This document shows, piece after piece, positions 24,748 through 38,693 of a stretch of DNA of 64,000 nt (the stretch's first letter is position 1; each line of letters starts with the position of its first letter). The DNA is taken from positions 7,680,501 through 7,744,500 of the forward strand of contig JAUCBN010000016.1 of NCBI GenBank assembly GCA_035048815.1, in the 5' to 3' direction. Source of the stretch: Abelmoschus esculentus (lineage: Eukaryota > Streptophyta > Magnoliopsida > Malvales > Malvaceae). The position numbers were made by a program, and so were the translations under genes. Below the pieces are notes generated by a model that saw only the letters and a program-made list of their open reading frames with translations, searched no databases and was not told the DNA's origin.

Positions 24748-25032
24748 TCATTTCCGATATTTCTTATAATCTATCTGCATCCTCCATCGAGTTACAATTG
24801 TACCCAAAAAGATATGGGCCAATTCAAATACGAATATTCCCTTTTCTATTATCATGGTGGAAGTTTCTTTCTTTCTTGTTCTCTTGTAATCCATGCATAT
24901 CCTCCACCTTGATATTGTTCCTGAAGGCATAAATAAACTATTAGAAAAAATTATATCAACATCCAACCATTTAATTACCTCATTATCGTTAACTTCCATC
25001 ATAGTTGGATATAACCTTCGTTGTCGTGACAA
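24748..25032 (-). pseudogene. Reverse transcriptase remnant
   Basis: Reads NEVIKWLDVDIIF then WRICMDYK and later WRMQIDYKKYRK, matching the start of Ty3/Athila reverse transcriptase (EVxKLLDAGIIY, WRxCIDYRKLN). The spacing is collapsed and the WR-x-x-x-DYK motif occurs twice, so it is a rearranged scrap with no catalytic YxDD motif visible. Confidence 0.55.
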
Positions 25033-25465
25033 TTGCTATGCTAGCCGATTGTTGTAGCAATCATCAGCCAAAATTCTGTTTAAATCAAGTGAAAGTTCCT
25101 TTTTTCGGAGTCTTCAATAATTAGCCCACCGTGTTCTTTATGCTTCTCAAATATCTCCATCAGTAGAGAATTTGGTTTTAAACTAATCTGGGATGGAATT
25201 ACGCAAGATAGATTATCTTTTCCTAAACAATAATATCTTACTTTTGATGGCCTTAAATCTTATAGCTTTGATTCCGTAGAAGATACCTACAATGGAAGAG
25301 GTGAGTTTTTAAAGAATTCAAAAGTTCAATCATTACCTTCTCATATTCCATTATCAAGGAATCACCATCTTGTTGATCGAGCATATCGGTATGTAATTGC
25401 CCAAGTAACTGTGAGTGAGAGTAATCCTCAGATTCCTTCTTCAGCGTCCGTGCTAATGTAATATC

Positions 25466-25873
25466 CTAGGAATCAGACTCCTCAGAATTTCCTGTAAAAG
25501 TACTCTCCTCAGCGGCACTAATTGTTGTTGCAATCTCGTTATGTTCAGCATCCTCAATTGTCATGGCAATTATTTCTTTAGGTTCATACAATGTTGAGCA
25601 ATCTTTCTCATCAACATGCTCTGGACTCAGAGGTTCCGAAATTTTCTCTTTGTTCTCTAGTGTTGGGACTTCAGTATCCCTAAGAACTGATTGTCGGGGC
25701 ATGTTATCTATGGTATATATGGATCCCCTTAATTGATCTTCCAAATCTCTCAACGGTGCATCCAATTTAGCTATATTTGCATCCAATCTAGCTATATGTG
25801 CATCCATGGACCTTGATTGATTCATCATTAATTCTTCGATTATAGCCATTGATGCTTTCAATCTTTCCTTCAA
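25466..25873 (-). pseudogene. Gag-region coiled-coil remnant
   Basis: Encodes a helix-rich N-terminal stretch with repeated MDAHIARLDANIAKLDAPL units followed by an acidic Glu/Ser-rich region. It lies where the gag region is expected, between the primer site and the reverse transcriptase scrap. No gag core or zinc knuckle is seen. Assignment rests on position. Confidence 0.4.
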
Positions 25874-26326
25874 TGAATTTGGATCCTCTTGAGAAGAATT
25901 ATATTACCATGACATATCTGTAGCATCAATAAAATTTTCATGATTAAAAAATTTGAGCGTTTTGATCATACTATGAAGGATTTTGTTGTTGGTTCCATCT
26001 ATGATCCTCCATGTGTCCATGTGTTTCAGTATTGTACTGGAAATTGCTAACCAAATGATCATTTCTACAATTAAAACAAAAATTTTCCCAGGCATGAACT
26101 TGTTGGATTTCTCTTAGTTGACATAGATATCATCAAAAAATTCTTGATTGGATCGATTTATATCATCCAACATCAATTCCTGAATATATTTCTTTCTTTC
26201 TCCTATCATCTCGAAGTTTCTTCAACTTGATGTACACCTAATTTTTTTTGTTATTTTTAAAGAAAAAAAATAGTAAAAATAATAATAAAAAATGCAAAAA
26301 ACTAAAAATAAAGTAGCTATTGTTAA

Positions 26327-26344
26327 TCCCCGACAATGACTCCA
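26327..26344 (-). other. Decayed tRNA-Asp primer-binding site
   Basis: The minus strand reads TGGAGTCATTGTCGGGGA, 14 of 18 positions like the standard TGGCGCCGTTGCCGGGGA. Three of the four changes are C-to-T or G-to-A, as expected from cytosine methylation decay. Confidence 0.75.
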
Positions 26345-26350
26345 AAAACT

Positions 26351-27559
26351 TGTTGCATGTTTTAAGTGTTCGCAATTGCGTGCAAGTTTACACGTTTTCA
26401 AGTTATAGTATAGAAAGATATCGTATCCACAGGGATTGGTGCTTCTTTCAGAATTTAATTTCTCGCACTGAAAATAAAGACACAGATAATTTATCAAATT
26501 GATATTTAAATGAAAATAATAAAATAAGCAAATAAAATAAAGTAGAGTAACAATAAGAGAGATTAGGTTGGGTTATCCTGAATTATAGAATGATGGATGA
26601 ATGAATTCTTCCTTGCAAATGGGTGCTCGCACCGCTCAACTCGCTCCGACAATTGGGCTCACTCGGATTACCTATGTCAGTCCTTCGAGTTGTCAGTTTG
26701 TAGAATGTTTGGGCAATTGCAATTAGGGAATTGCTCGGGCAATTTGGGCGACTATCTTTAAGGTTTGGCAAAGCGTAGCTTCTATTAACCGTTGAAATCC
26801 TACACTTATCCCTAAGCCAGATTAGTTCTTTCGCACTTGGATCGAACCATGCCTATTCTTTTCGTGAATCTAATCCTCCCGAATCTAGATAAGTGAATCG
26901 TTTATCAAGGTCCTTTCTCAATTCTCCCACAAACCAAATAAATACCAAGAATAGAAAACCTTAATTAAGAACACTCAAAAGCTTAAATAGAATTCAACTA
27001 AATCAAACTACAAATCAAAATAACCCAAGCCAACTTTAAATTAGTTCATGGCTGGGCAAAATATTCCTTTTATCACTCGAATAAAACAAGAAAACAAGAA
27101 GAAAAATACAGGAAATCGACAATCCCTTTGTGTGTCTCTCTCACCATCGGCTCTATCTGTTTGGATGTCAATCTTCACTTTAAATAGGATCTTTCTAAGT
27201 CAAATTATGTGATAAGAATTAATTTAATAAAGAGATAAATTATCTCTTTGGAGAGTTCAAATTAATTCAAATCTTTATCTCTTTATCAAGTGCAATCTCC
27301 TAAAATATCTTCATATCTTTTTGAGATCAACTTTATCTCCTTCTGATTCCTTCCAACTTAGCATCAAATCCTAAAAATAAGGAAATACATAACCACAATA
27401 TCTTTTTCCATGCAAATTAACCAAAATATAAATTAAATATAATAATTAAAGAAATTATGTACATATACATGAATGACTAATTATAAAATTAATATTATAC
27501 TCAATTGTAACAATAATAAGAGTAAACAGGATAATAAAAATAGTACTTTTGGATACTCA
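26351..27559 (-). repeat. 5' LTR of the Athila-like relic
   Basis: 1209 bp, from TGTTGCATG to GGATACTCA on the plus strand. Related LTRs lie at 11442-12746 and about 62560-63900. Confidence 0.82.
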
Positions 27560-29174
27560 ACAGAAAACATTTCTTCATATGAATTTTTAACAAAACTAAT
27601 GCAACATTACTAATCATTAGATATGTTACCAAAGGCATAGATATTAATGAAACTCATGAAAAGTTCAATTAGAAAAACATATCCAAGACCAACGGACAAT
27701 GATGAAAAACATCTTTTAACCAAAGAACTTATCATATCTCATGCATAAATTACATATGCAAAAACTACATTAAGAGCATGTCTAAAATATGGCAATTATG
27801 GAACGATATGGGAACTATTAAGAGAGCGAAACCATTTAACTTAATTCCGATTGTGGGGAGGTTTTTCAAACCATCCTTACACCCCTAAACCTTTGATAAA
27901 ACAAGTAAAACCTTATCGATACGACTGCCCACTCACCACTTGTTCGAAACTAGCTTGCCGAAGCTAACCGACGTTCTCACCTTTTTTGAAACACCTTCAA
28001 CACTTAGCTCAACACCTTGCCCTATTTTTAACATATCAAAATAAAGTTATTAATGCATATTAATGCATTCAATCAACCTTCAACACTTCCCAAACAAACA
28101 ACCCCAAAAACTACACTTAAGAAAACCGAAAACGCATCCGAAACTCATCCGAATGACCTCTAGTCCTTAGCCAAAGAAAACCATAACCTCTCAGTACAAA
28201 AACAAAAACAAGAACTATGATTTAATCATCCTAAACCAACAACAAACATTCATCCAGCAAAACAAGCCATAAACCGAAGATTTAAGCCAATTAACACTAC
28301 CAAAACCTAAGATCCGGGTTTATCCATCCAAGAACCATTAATTCTATGTTAAAACACATAAAAATTCATTGATTTACCCATTGAAAACCATAAGGTATCA
28401 CCTTATTACGGGATTGCATCAATTCAATCAAAATTAACCGATAAAAACCGAAAATCATCAATTAAAACCATAAAACAAATCAAAAACTCAATGCAATGGA
28501 TCAAACACTTGGAAATTTCAATAAAGAAATCAAATTTCAGAGGTTTGAATGATTTCTTACCTCCAAACAAGATTCAACCTCCTTCCAATTGAAAAACCCA
28601 TAAAAAACAAGTTATAAAATATAAGAAAGTTGAAGAGAAACAAAGGAGAAATTAGTATAAACGAAATTGAATCAAAAAGATATGATTTACCTTGATAAAA
28701 TTGAAGAGAATTCTTATTGGAAACCAAGAAAATTGGGAGAAGTTGAGAGAAAATGAGAAGTTATGTGAAATTGTGATTTTGGTGAAAAATGGAAAATATG
28801 CATCAATTAAATCTTAATTGATGATTAAAAGAAGTTATAAAAGTGATTTTTAGAAGGTTAGATATGTTGAGAAAGATTGAATAAATAATCTCTTAAAGAT
28901 TCTAAGTTTTAATCCAATTACATTTTAGTCAGTAAAAATATCATTTTTACAAAATAGTCACTATTTTCCCAAATGTCAAGGTTCATAGTGTGATTTTACA
29001 AAATTAAGTTTACCAAATTCAAATAGAATCCAAATAATAATTTTAGAGTATTTTTCTATATTTTATTTTCTTTGAAAACCGTTTATAAAAAATAAATTCC
29101 CGTATTTAGGCTAATTGGCTTGATCGGTTCAACCGAACCCTTGATCTGACTTTAATAAATTTTAGGATGTTATA
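27560..29174 (-). repeat. 3' LTR of the chromovirus-like element, left part missing
   Basis: Colinear with 35715-37323 over about 1.6 kb, with many small differences. Cut at 27559/27560 by the Athila-like LTR. About 2 kb of the expected LTR is absent. Confidence 0.82.
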
Positions 29175-29188
29175 ACTCTCCCCCACTT
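29175..29188 (-). other. Polypurine tract
   Basis: Minus strand AAGTGGGGGAGAGT directly before the decayed TGTAACATCC start of the 3' LTR. Confidence 0.8.
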
Positions 29189-32100
29189 AATAAATTTCGT
29201 CCCTGAAATTTACATACCGAGAAGAGGTAAGGAACTACTCCTTTCCAAACTTCTTTCACTTTTTCACTACTCCTTCAGCACCTTGCCACCACCAAAAGTG
29301 CTCTAAACCATATGACAAACTTACCACACAAACCTTGATCCTATAAAATAAGATCTTAACAAACCTTTCACCCTCAAAGATAAAACTCTATTCCAATCAA
29401 ACATTTACCCTCTTCAAACAAGCAACAGATCTATCCCTCGTACCATGGCAACAATGCACAAACCACTACTCCATCTAGACTCTCACAGAAAACATAACTC
29501 AAAAGAGAAACCTTTTTTTTGTTTAAGATAGATAAACAACTCCTGATAACCACAACGGTTTCCATACCAACATCGTCGAACTAACCCTCGTTTCAACATC
29601 CTCCAACATATCAGGTAACCATAAAAACCTTCCATCAACATTCGGTCCACACAATGATGATCAACCAACAAACCTCAAACTAATTTAACACAAAACTGCT
29701 AGACATAGTCTTAAGCAAACTCTACCAATGATAACATCTTCATTAAGAGGCATGGTAACCATACCACAATATCCTAACATACCATCCATCCACATATGGA
29801 TGATAAAACCCAACACTCAAACAGAAACCAACATTGGTCTCAAAAACCTCGAATCTCAACATGCTAGGACATACCATTCATCCAACCTAACCGATGGAAC
29901 TTAGGATCCAAAGAGAACTGTACTCAAACTAACGATTATTCCATCAACACTCCTAGAAAAACTTCATCTCACCCTCAAAACTTTACTACCAAACTCACGA
30001 TGATTCTTTTCGACTTACCTTGGCACATTGATCGATATCAAAACCCAAAGAAAATGATACTCCAACTTAACTTATCGATAGGAAAACATCCACCATAATT
30101 CAACCATATCAAAAAAAACCCACTCAAAAACACCTACGCCTAAACTTCTACCAGAACACTGTATCACCAGACACATAGAAAACATTACCATATGCTCCGA
30201 TCAAGATACCACTCCAACTCAACACCCTTCGAAACAACCATGTGTTTCACATAACATAAAAGATTCTCAAAACAAAACTAAACCTTGTCAAACACATCCT
30301 CAACTAGACCTTCACCAAACATCTAATCAAGACTTACCTCTGATCAACTTAACCAAGGTAGAGTCTCACTCACAACTCTATCACTGTATCAGAACTCTTA
30401 ACATAGATTTAACCGAACAATTTTTCTCATAACTCCTCAACAACTTTGACTCACCCTACAAAACAAACTCCCATCACGACATCCTTACACAAACCAATCT
30501 ATCCACGATAGCTAACATTCAACAAGACATACAACACAAGGGACTTACCAACTTTAAGCCAATACCCAACATTATACTCATTTCAACTATAGTACCTTCA
30601 ACTTAAAGTTAAGACAACACATCTAACTCAACATTATACTTCAAACTTCGAGGTCCACGCGTCGCTAATTGCCTCGACACTCAACATAGAACTCCTTCCC
30701 AACATTAACTCATCGATGACCCAACTCTTATCCCTCTTATACCATAACAAGAACAAGGCTTGTAACATTCTTCCTTCCACTCACCCCAACATCTCTTATT
30801 TTACAACTTTGCCAAGGCAATAACTATACTGATAAAACATACATAGACATGAACCCACTAAACACAAACTCTCACCATATATTTTACTAAAAGTAATCCC
30901 AAAAGATTGAGTAACTGATATAGGTAATAAATTTTTCAGCGATCCCCGTTACACAGCTCAAACATCACCACAATCTAACTTTAGCCGAGCTAAACTCAAC
31001 TCAACTCATCATAAACATAACATGTGAACTTTCCACCTTTAAGGCACAACCAAAACCTCGTAAGGTCACAATAAAGTCATGATTAAACCCATGCTACCAT
31101 AACTCCCATACTGGTATATTTCTTATATATTTTTCTTCTAAACTCAATCCGATACTCCTCAAGGCAAACAACAGATCGATCACAACCCCCGATCTAACCA
31201 CAGATTAAACCATACTATAAAGGATTCCACTTAGTTTTTCCACCAACCATAACGCTAAAACAACACTTTTTTCACAAAACGAAGCCATACCACTCCGAAA
31301 AACACCAAACCGCCACACAACACACAACATGCTACAATCCTCTCACAACCTCCAAACTCTAACCGAAGAGAACTTGCAGAACTCAACCTTACGTTTCTTA
31401 ATGATCAATTTAAAACTAATCATAACTTAGGATATTCCCCTCGGGTTCAAACATTCACAACCCTAAGTCCAACTACCCATACCTCATCCAAGATTATTCT
31501 CTAACTAAAAGAGTAATTTGCCCACAACACATCATGCACAGGACCAACAAGGAAGCTCTTTCAACACACATTTTTTTAACTCCTGACCTTCACCCAAAAA
31601 GAACCAACCACGCACCACTTCCACCTACAAAGAAGATACTCATAAATGTGAACGAATGTATGCATGATTTTCTGTATGCCCTCATAAATGCCTGTGCAAG
31701 TGCATGTAAATGCAATTTCTAATGTCATGCTCGAGAATGCATGCATGTCCTATAATATCTATAGATATATACATATATGTGTTCCTATACTATGCATGAA
31801 TATTGTTCACACCCACAAGTAACATCCTCAACTCCAACAATTCAACTACTAACTTGAAAATCTCTCCCACACATCAACATATAAAACCTTCAAAGCCTGG
31901 TACTCATAGAGTACAAAACTCTGTCATATTTTGTATTTTTTTTAACATTCGATTCATCTTGCACATCAACACCCTGGAACTTTCTAAGGTAATCCAAGAG
32001 ATATAGCCATCCGCTACTCACAACAACAACGGGTTCTCAGACCTAACTGATCCAAAAAAAACCTTTCACACAGACACGATTGAGAACCTAGTTGACTCAA

Positions 32101-32749
32101 AATCTGTCGCCTCAACACCACACTGCACAACACAACATAAACTTGTTGATCCTCCACAATTCCCCTATTAACGAAACTCATCTCTCTTACCAGTCCCCTA
32201 TAAAAAAACATCAAAGTTTTACAACAAATAACAACATTTTTTTACAAAATAGTGAGGCCAGCGCAAAGTAAATTTCAAGAGGCTCAAGTATAATATAAAA
32301 CAATTTTTTTATAGTAGTAGTTAGAGCGATGGGTCTCCTTGAATAGTCCCCTAACAAAACAAATTCAATTATTACATGACACAACCATCATATACCACGA
32401 TATCCATACCATCTCATCAAAGCATAAAACAATGACCATGTTTATGCACACAATAACCATACAATGCTCAATTTATTTTTTTTCAATAAAAGATAATGAT
32501 CATATCTCTTTGTAGACTACTAACATAGTAATACAACAAGATTAGATCATACTTGCAAACACTATAATTATCAATAAGGTTATCTCTACCATATAATAAC
32601 ATAGAACAAACATCCAACATCAATACTTAGTAACTTACTTGCATTTAAACAATAATCAATCATCGTGCATAGCAAAGCAATAATCCATGTTATACCACAA
32701 ACGAAATACATCACAACCATCTACATTGAATCCCCAAAAAGATTCTCAA
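29189..32749 (-). other. Non-coding interior of the chromovirus-like element
   Basis: No credible open frame over 3.5 kb. Unusually C-rich on the plus strand (many ACC, AACC and CTC words), which is consistent with a degraded coding strand read in reverse. Domain-level similarity could not be recognised by eye. Confidence 0.5.
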
Positions 32750-32765
32750 CCTGACTCTGATACCA
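32750..32765 (-). other. Primer-binding site, initiator tRNA-Met type
   Basis: The minus strand reads TGGTATCAGAGTCAGG, five bases inside the LTR end at 32771. Confidence 0.85.
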
Positions 32766-32770
32766 CAAAA

Positions 32771-35700
32771 TGTAACTCCCTTAGCCTGACCTAGACGAAA
32801 ACGATACTAACGGGTTACACGAAGAATATTGAGCTAAACTCGTAAAGGTTTAACCTGATAAACGACCCTATTTTTTTCTTTTATCTTATATAAATGATTT
32901 ACTTAAGTCCTACATGTTCTTACATAGCTTGTGTCCAATGTTACAAATACGAAAGAAAAACGAGTCTTAATTTGAGCATTTAAGTAAAAATGACCAAATT
33001 GTAAATTTTTCAAATTTAAGTGTCCAAAAATTAAATTAGTATTACCAATCTTTAACTAAGTCTATTACATGCTTGCATATCAAATCTCAACTCGAAGCGA
33101 TGTCTACAACTCATTTAATTTCATTTACAAGATTCAGGGACTAAAACGTAAATCTTTTAAATTCTATTGTCAAAGTAGAAATTCATTCCATCAATGTTCA
33201 ATTAAACATATAGATAGAACTCATGATAAATTTCAGACCAATCAGAGCATTCTAACATCATCAATTTCATGCTTCACTAATTAGGGACCAAAATGTAAAT
33301 CTTTCAAATTCTTAGGACTTATTCTAAATTAAGTTAGCCAACTTGAAATTAAGTCAACTTCATGCATCCATGTGAAATTTCAACTCAAAATAACATTCGT
33401 AGCAACCATAATTAAATATAGAAAGATATCCGGGACTAAATGAAATCTCCGACAACTATCAATCCTAGCAATCAAAAGTTTCGAAACCTTCAATATAGGT
33501 TTTGAAAATTTATGGAAAAGGTTTTGAAACTTTCCTGAAAGTTTAGAAACTTTTCGCGTCCAGTAAGGTTCCAGAATCAAACTAGCCCGCAAGGTTTCGA
33601 GACACCACCATTGATCACCATCAACTATATACATAATTCCTAAATATTAAGAGCAAATCATACAATCGATTATAGCTATCGTAGACCACGTAACAACTAA
33701 AAGCATGCTTTCTAACATTACTCAATTCCAATAGCTAAACAAACAAACATGCTTCAAGCAAACACAACATTGCATCAATATTTAACTTGTTCAACATTCA
33801 ATACATACCCAAGTTCGTATAACCAAACTAAAACTTAACAACTAAAAATCGACTCTTGTAACAAGAAACTATACCATCATTGCTCTTACTACTATTACAC
33901 TTTAGAACACATACTTGAGCTTTTCATCGACACGCACTTGAATTTTGCTTCTCTTGGCTACCCGATTATTATCTCTGCATTGCAAGATAAAAGAGAGGGT
34001 AAGTATAAACTTAGTGAGGGGTAAAACATAAAAATATCACCTTTGCAATGCAGCCCATAAGTCCATCAATAAAATACTTTAAATCATGTCATGTCATGCT
34101 CAATATAATGTCTCAACAATGTTTACAAAACCAAAACATTTTCCTTACCGAGTGTCCATTATCTCATGCAATACAAAACTAAAATTCTCAAGACTTTGAT
34201 ACTTTCAAAACACCAACAAAACATATGGCCTTTTTAATACATATGCATCTCTAGGCACAAAACTTGGTCAAGAACACATGCTTGAGAAACTCATGACTTA
34301 AAAACATTACATTTTTTTATACAATTCTAAATCAACATGTTTCACAATCTCATATTTTACAATACACAAAAGTTTCAATCATAAATCATGCATATTGGCA
34401 ACTAAGTTACTAACTTTATTCAAACCTTTTACCCATCGAATACACCGATTCTTTATTCCTTATCTAGAGACACTAGGTCTAACATGGATCGGTTGGACAC
34501 GAAGTCATCCTCGTATACATGTACCCCCACTGCGTACGGTCAGACACAAAGTCATCCTTGTTTACGTATGATCAACTATATACACGATCGAAAACAAAGT
34601 CACCCTTATTTATTAAGGGTGTTCAAAATTATCCGACCCGATTGACCCAACCCGACTACCCAAAACAAAAATGACGGGTAATTCTCGAAAAAAAAGATTA
34701 CCCGATCAGGCCAAGTACCCGACCCAAGAATAATTGAGCCGAGCTTGGGACGATTTTTTCCAATTACCGGATACCCGACCCGACCCGACTAATTTAAAAT
34801 TATATATTTTTTAGTTTTAAATTATATTTTTATGATAAGTTCCTTAATATTTGTACATAAAATTAAATTTAAATCTTTAAATTAATTTTATGTTTGTATT
34901 ATATACTTTTAATTTTTAAAAATTTTAAATATATTTTATTAATTTTTTAATATCAAAAAAATAATATTAATATTTTTAATATCATTTTAACGATAAACTC
35001 TAATAAATATATGTGTATATATACATTAAAATATTTTAAAATTAATTTTAAATCACTAATATTTATGTTTGTTCAAATATTATAAAATTTTAAATTTTTT
35101 GTTTAATATGTGATTTTTTAAATTTTAAAATAAAAAAATTAAAAATATATATACAAATCGGGTACTCGTTACCTAATTAGTCGGGTACCCGGTTTTTGCA
35201 GTTACTCAATAACGAGTACCCGATATAAACAGGCCGGGACACGGGCCAAAAAATCACTACCCAAAGTAATCGGGTACCTAGTTTTTTGGGTACCCGAAAA
35301 CCAGGTACCCAGTAATGAACACCCCTATTATTTACATATAAGTAAGCTCTACACGCATGGTCAGACACATAGTCACCTTTGTTTACGTGTAGGAAACACA
35401 ACATATTAACTCAATATTATATTGCACTTAATCCCAATGACATGTCATTTGTATTCGTGGTCTTAAATAGTGTCACTAAGTCAATATCATTCTCATTATG
35501 CATGACAGCTTGTTGTTTCACAATGCACTCAATATATGTTCATCAAAGTGAACCCAAATCATGTTCAACGGCTTTATTCGGGAAAAAGTTAATAATCATA
35601 CATTATTCCAAGTCATTCTCATGCTTTAAAAGTCATGAAAACCATCATAAACCATACATATACAGCAGCTCACATATGCATGCATCATTATCAACTCCAA

Positions 35701-37323
35701 TTCATGCATTGAAAACCATTTCTTCATATGCATCTTTCACAAAACCAATGCAACATTACCAATCATTGGATATATTACCAAAGGTATAAATATTAATGAA
35801 ACTCATGAAATGTTCAATTACCAAAACATATTCATTACCAATGGACAGTGACGAAAAACATCTTTTAACCAAAGTACTTATCATATCTCATGCATAAATC
35901 ACATATAAAAAAACTACATTAAGAGCATGTCTAAAATATGACAATTATGGAACGGTATGGGAACTATTAAGAGAGCGAAACCATTTAACTTACTTCCGAG
36001 TGTGGGGAGGTTTTTCACACCGTCCTTACACCCCCAAACCTTTGATAAAACAATTAAAATCTTGCTGATACGACAACTCACTCACCACTTGTCCGAAACT
36101 AGCTTGCCGAAGCCAACCGACATTCTCGCCTTTTTCGGAACACCTTCAACACTTAGCTCAACATCTTGACCGATTTTTAATATATCAAAACAGAGGTTTT
36201 AATGCATTTAATCAACCTCCAACACTTCTCAAACAAACAGCCCCAAAAACTACACTTAAGAAAACCGAAAACTCATCTGAAACTCATCTGAATGACCTCC
36301 AGCCCTTAGCCAACGAAAATCATAACCTTTTAGCAACAAAACACAACCAAGAACCATGATCTAATCATCCTAAACCAACAACAAGCATTCAGTCAGCCAA
36401 ACAAACCATAAACCGAAGATTTAAGCCAGTTAACACTACCAAAACCTAAGATCCGGGTTTACCCATCCAAGAACCATTAATTCTATGTCAAAACACATAA
36501 AAATTCATTGATTTACCCATTGAAAACTATCAGGTATCACCTTATTACGGGATTGCATCAATTCAATCAAAATTAACCGATAAATCCCGAAAATCATCAA
36601 TTAAAACCATAAAACAAATCAAGAACTCAATGCAATAGATCAAACACTTGGGAATTTTAATAAAGAAATCAAAGTTCATAGGTTTGAATTATTTCTTACC
36701 TCCAAACAAGATCCAACCTCCTTCTAATTGAAAAACCCATAAAAAACAAGTTCTAAAAATAAGAAAGTTGAAGAGAAACAAAGGAGAAATTAATATGAAC
36801 GAAATTGAATAAAAAATATATGATTTAAATTGATAAAATTGAAGAGAATTCTGATTGGAAACCAAGAAAATTGAGAAAAGTTGAGAGAAAATGAGAAATT
36901 ATGTGAAATTGTGATTTGGGTGAAAATGGAAAATATGCACCAATTAAATCTTAATTGGTGATTAAAAGAAGATATAAAAGTGATTTTTAGAAGGTTAGAT
37001 CTGATGAAAAAGATTTAATAAATAATCCCTTAAAGATTCTAAGTTTTAACCGAATTACATTTTAGTCACTAAAATAGTCATTTTTACAAAATAATCATTA
37101 TTTTCCAAAATATCAAGGTTCATAGCGTAATTTTATAAAATTGAGTTTACCAAATTCAAATAGAATCCAAATAAGAATTTTAGAGCATTTTTTCATATTT
37201 TATTTCCTTTGAAAACCATTTATAAAAATTAAATTCTCGAATTTAGGCTAATTGGCTTGATTGATTCAACCGAACCCTTGATCCGACCTTAATAACATTT
37301 AAGCTCAATTTTAGGATATTACA
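32771..37323 (-). repeat. 5' LTR of the chromovirus-like element, with a MITE inside
   Basis: From TGTAACTCCC to GGATATTACA on the plus strand: 4553 bp, or about 3.8 kb without the 714-bp MITE at 34614-35327. Its 3' portion repeats 27560-29174. Confidence 0.8.
34614..35327. mobile_element. hAT-like MITE
   Basis: Terminal inverted repeats TAAGGGTGTTCA / TGAACACCCCTA, flanked by TTATTTAT (34606-34613) and TTATTTAC (35328-35335), an 8-bp duplication with one mismatch. Subterminal GGGTACCCG-type palindromes recur near both ends around an AT core. No coding sequence. Confidence 0.8.
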
Positions 37324-37616
37324 GTTTTCTAATCACTTTTCAAAATATTACCAGTCCCTAAACTTTTCAAAACCAAAACTTAATTTTAATTTACTTTTAA
37401 AAAGTTCACTACCGTAGACTGTTGTCACTAACTCTGTATATATCCTAAAACCCAGAGTATCACAAACACACTTCCTAACGTCCCTACAATACTGATCTCT
37501 ACAACATAATTACAGAGATCCAAAAAGTGATTACATAACTCTAAAGTAATTCTCTATCTTTTGGTTCATATTTGTAGACCAAAATACTTGGTTACCGATA
37601 AATATTATAATGATTA
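37324..37616. other. Intergenic spacer
   Basis: Flank of the chromovirus-like element. No gene or repeat recognised. Confidence 0.3.
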
Positions 37617-38115
37617 AGGTTGTAAATGAGACGAGATAGATTGTGAAGTACTCGAGTTCGATTCAGCCAAACTTTGAATGAACTCGACTCAAGCTTGAAC
37701 TCAGCTCAAGTTCTTAATGAGTCGAGTCGAACTACATGATACTCGACTCGAAAAGCTCATGAGCTACTCGAAAACATAAATATACTATTTTTATTTTTTA
37801 TAATTTAAAATCTATATTTATAAACTTAAAAACTTAAAATCTAAACATTAAACATAAGTTTTAAACCTTAAATTAAGATACTAAAACTTAAAATTAACAA
37901 GTTTGAGTTTACACAACTTGTGTATCAAAATTTTTTCTACATTAGGCTTAAATGAGACGTGAAAAATAAGAGTTATTCAATTTTAAGACGGTTAAAAATC
38001 AATTAGTACTTAGCTCGACTAGGCTCAAAAAAAAAACTCGAACACGATTCGAGTTCTTAACGAGCCGAGCCGAACTTAGCATTATTCGAGCTCGACTCGA
38101 CTCGTTTACACCCCT
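37617..38115. mobile_element. MITE with Gly-tract/TCGAG terminal repeats
   Basis: Left end AGGTTGTAAATGAGACGAG and right end CGACTCGTTTACACCCCT are inverted copies. Both sides carry repeated ACTCGA / TCGAGT / GAGTCGAG words as subterminal repeats. The target duplication is not clear. Probably hAT-like, as for 34614-35327. Confidence 0.6.
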
Positions 38116-38693
38116 AATTGTAATCATTAATTTTATCTGAGTTTATGCTCAAAATAAATCAATTCACATCCTTTTTTAATACCCAAACCCTCTTAACCTA
38201 CCCTAATTTTATCCACTATTTATTATTATTATTATTTAAATCCAAAAATATTATTATCCTTATTATCTCTTAATTAAAATAAAAAATCTAAAAACTATAT
38301 ATAAATATATGATACAAATAAGACTTTTATTAGAGCTCACTTTTATAAGCTCAAACCATAAATAAATTTGACATATTACGTATAATTTTATAATTAAAAT
38401 CATATAAGATATAATAAAAATCCTTACTTGGTGTCCAAAGTCTTGTTTTTAATTGGTTCTCATTTTTTAAAGGGATAAACCAAAAATTCCCTTCATCACT
38501 CTTATACATTAAAACCTAAATCTTATTTTATTCTCATATAATACCCTAACTATATATATAAAATTTACCCTAAAAGTGAAGGACTAAAAAACCCTATTAG
38601 TACCCTCACAGCCGCAATAACAAAAAGAAAAAAGTTTCCATTTTTATACGAGCCACATACCCCTATTATTTTTTTCTCTTTTGCCCATGGCAG
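38116..38693. other. AT-rich intergenic DNA
   Basis: Low-complexity sequence with short homopolymer and TTATTA runs. No gene seen. Confidence 0.3.

Larger units (their letters stand above)
22272..27559 (-). mobile_element. Athila-like Ty3 retrotransposon relic
   Basis: Minus-strand element. The 5' LTR is 26351-27559 (TGTTGC...ATACTCA), and the 3' LTR is 22272-23348, lacking about 130 bp at its left end. A tRNA-Asp-type primer site lies beside the 5' LTR, and a decayed polypurine region with the usual 'cttgaggacaagcaa' motif sits before the 3' LTR. The interior is only about 3 kb and holds a coiled-coil gag-like piece and a reverse transcriptase remnant. It is heavily deleted. Confidence 0.8.
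27560..37323 (-). mobile_element. Large chromovirus-like (Tekay/Del-type) LTR element, pol lost
   Basis: Minus-strand element. The 5' LTR is 32771-37323 and the truncated 3' LTR is 27560-29174. A 16-nt primer site TGGTATCAGAGTCAGG lies at 32750-32765, and a polypurine tract AAGTGGGGGAGAGT lies next to the 3' LTR. The 3.6-kb interior (29175-32749) has no recognisable gag, protease, reverse transcriptase or integrase. Only the 'gggacgaaattt' motif typical of the 3' end of such elements remains. Effectively a large-LTR derivative. Confidence 0.78.

Noticed and set aside
35379..35789. A 136-codon open frame
   Set aside because: It lies within the chromovirus-like 5' LTR and its colinear LTR copy does not keep the frame.
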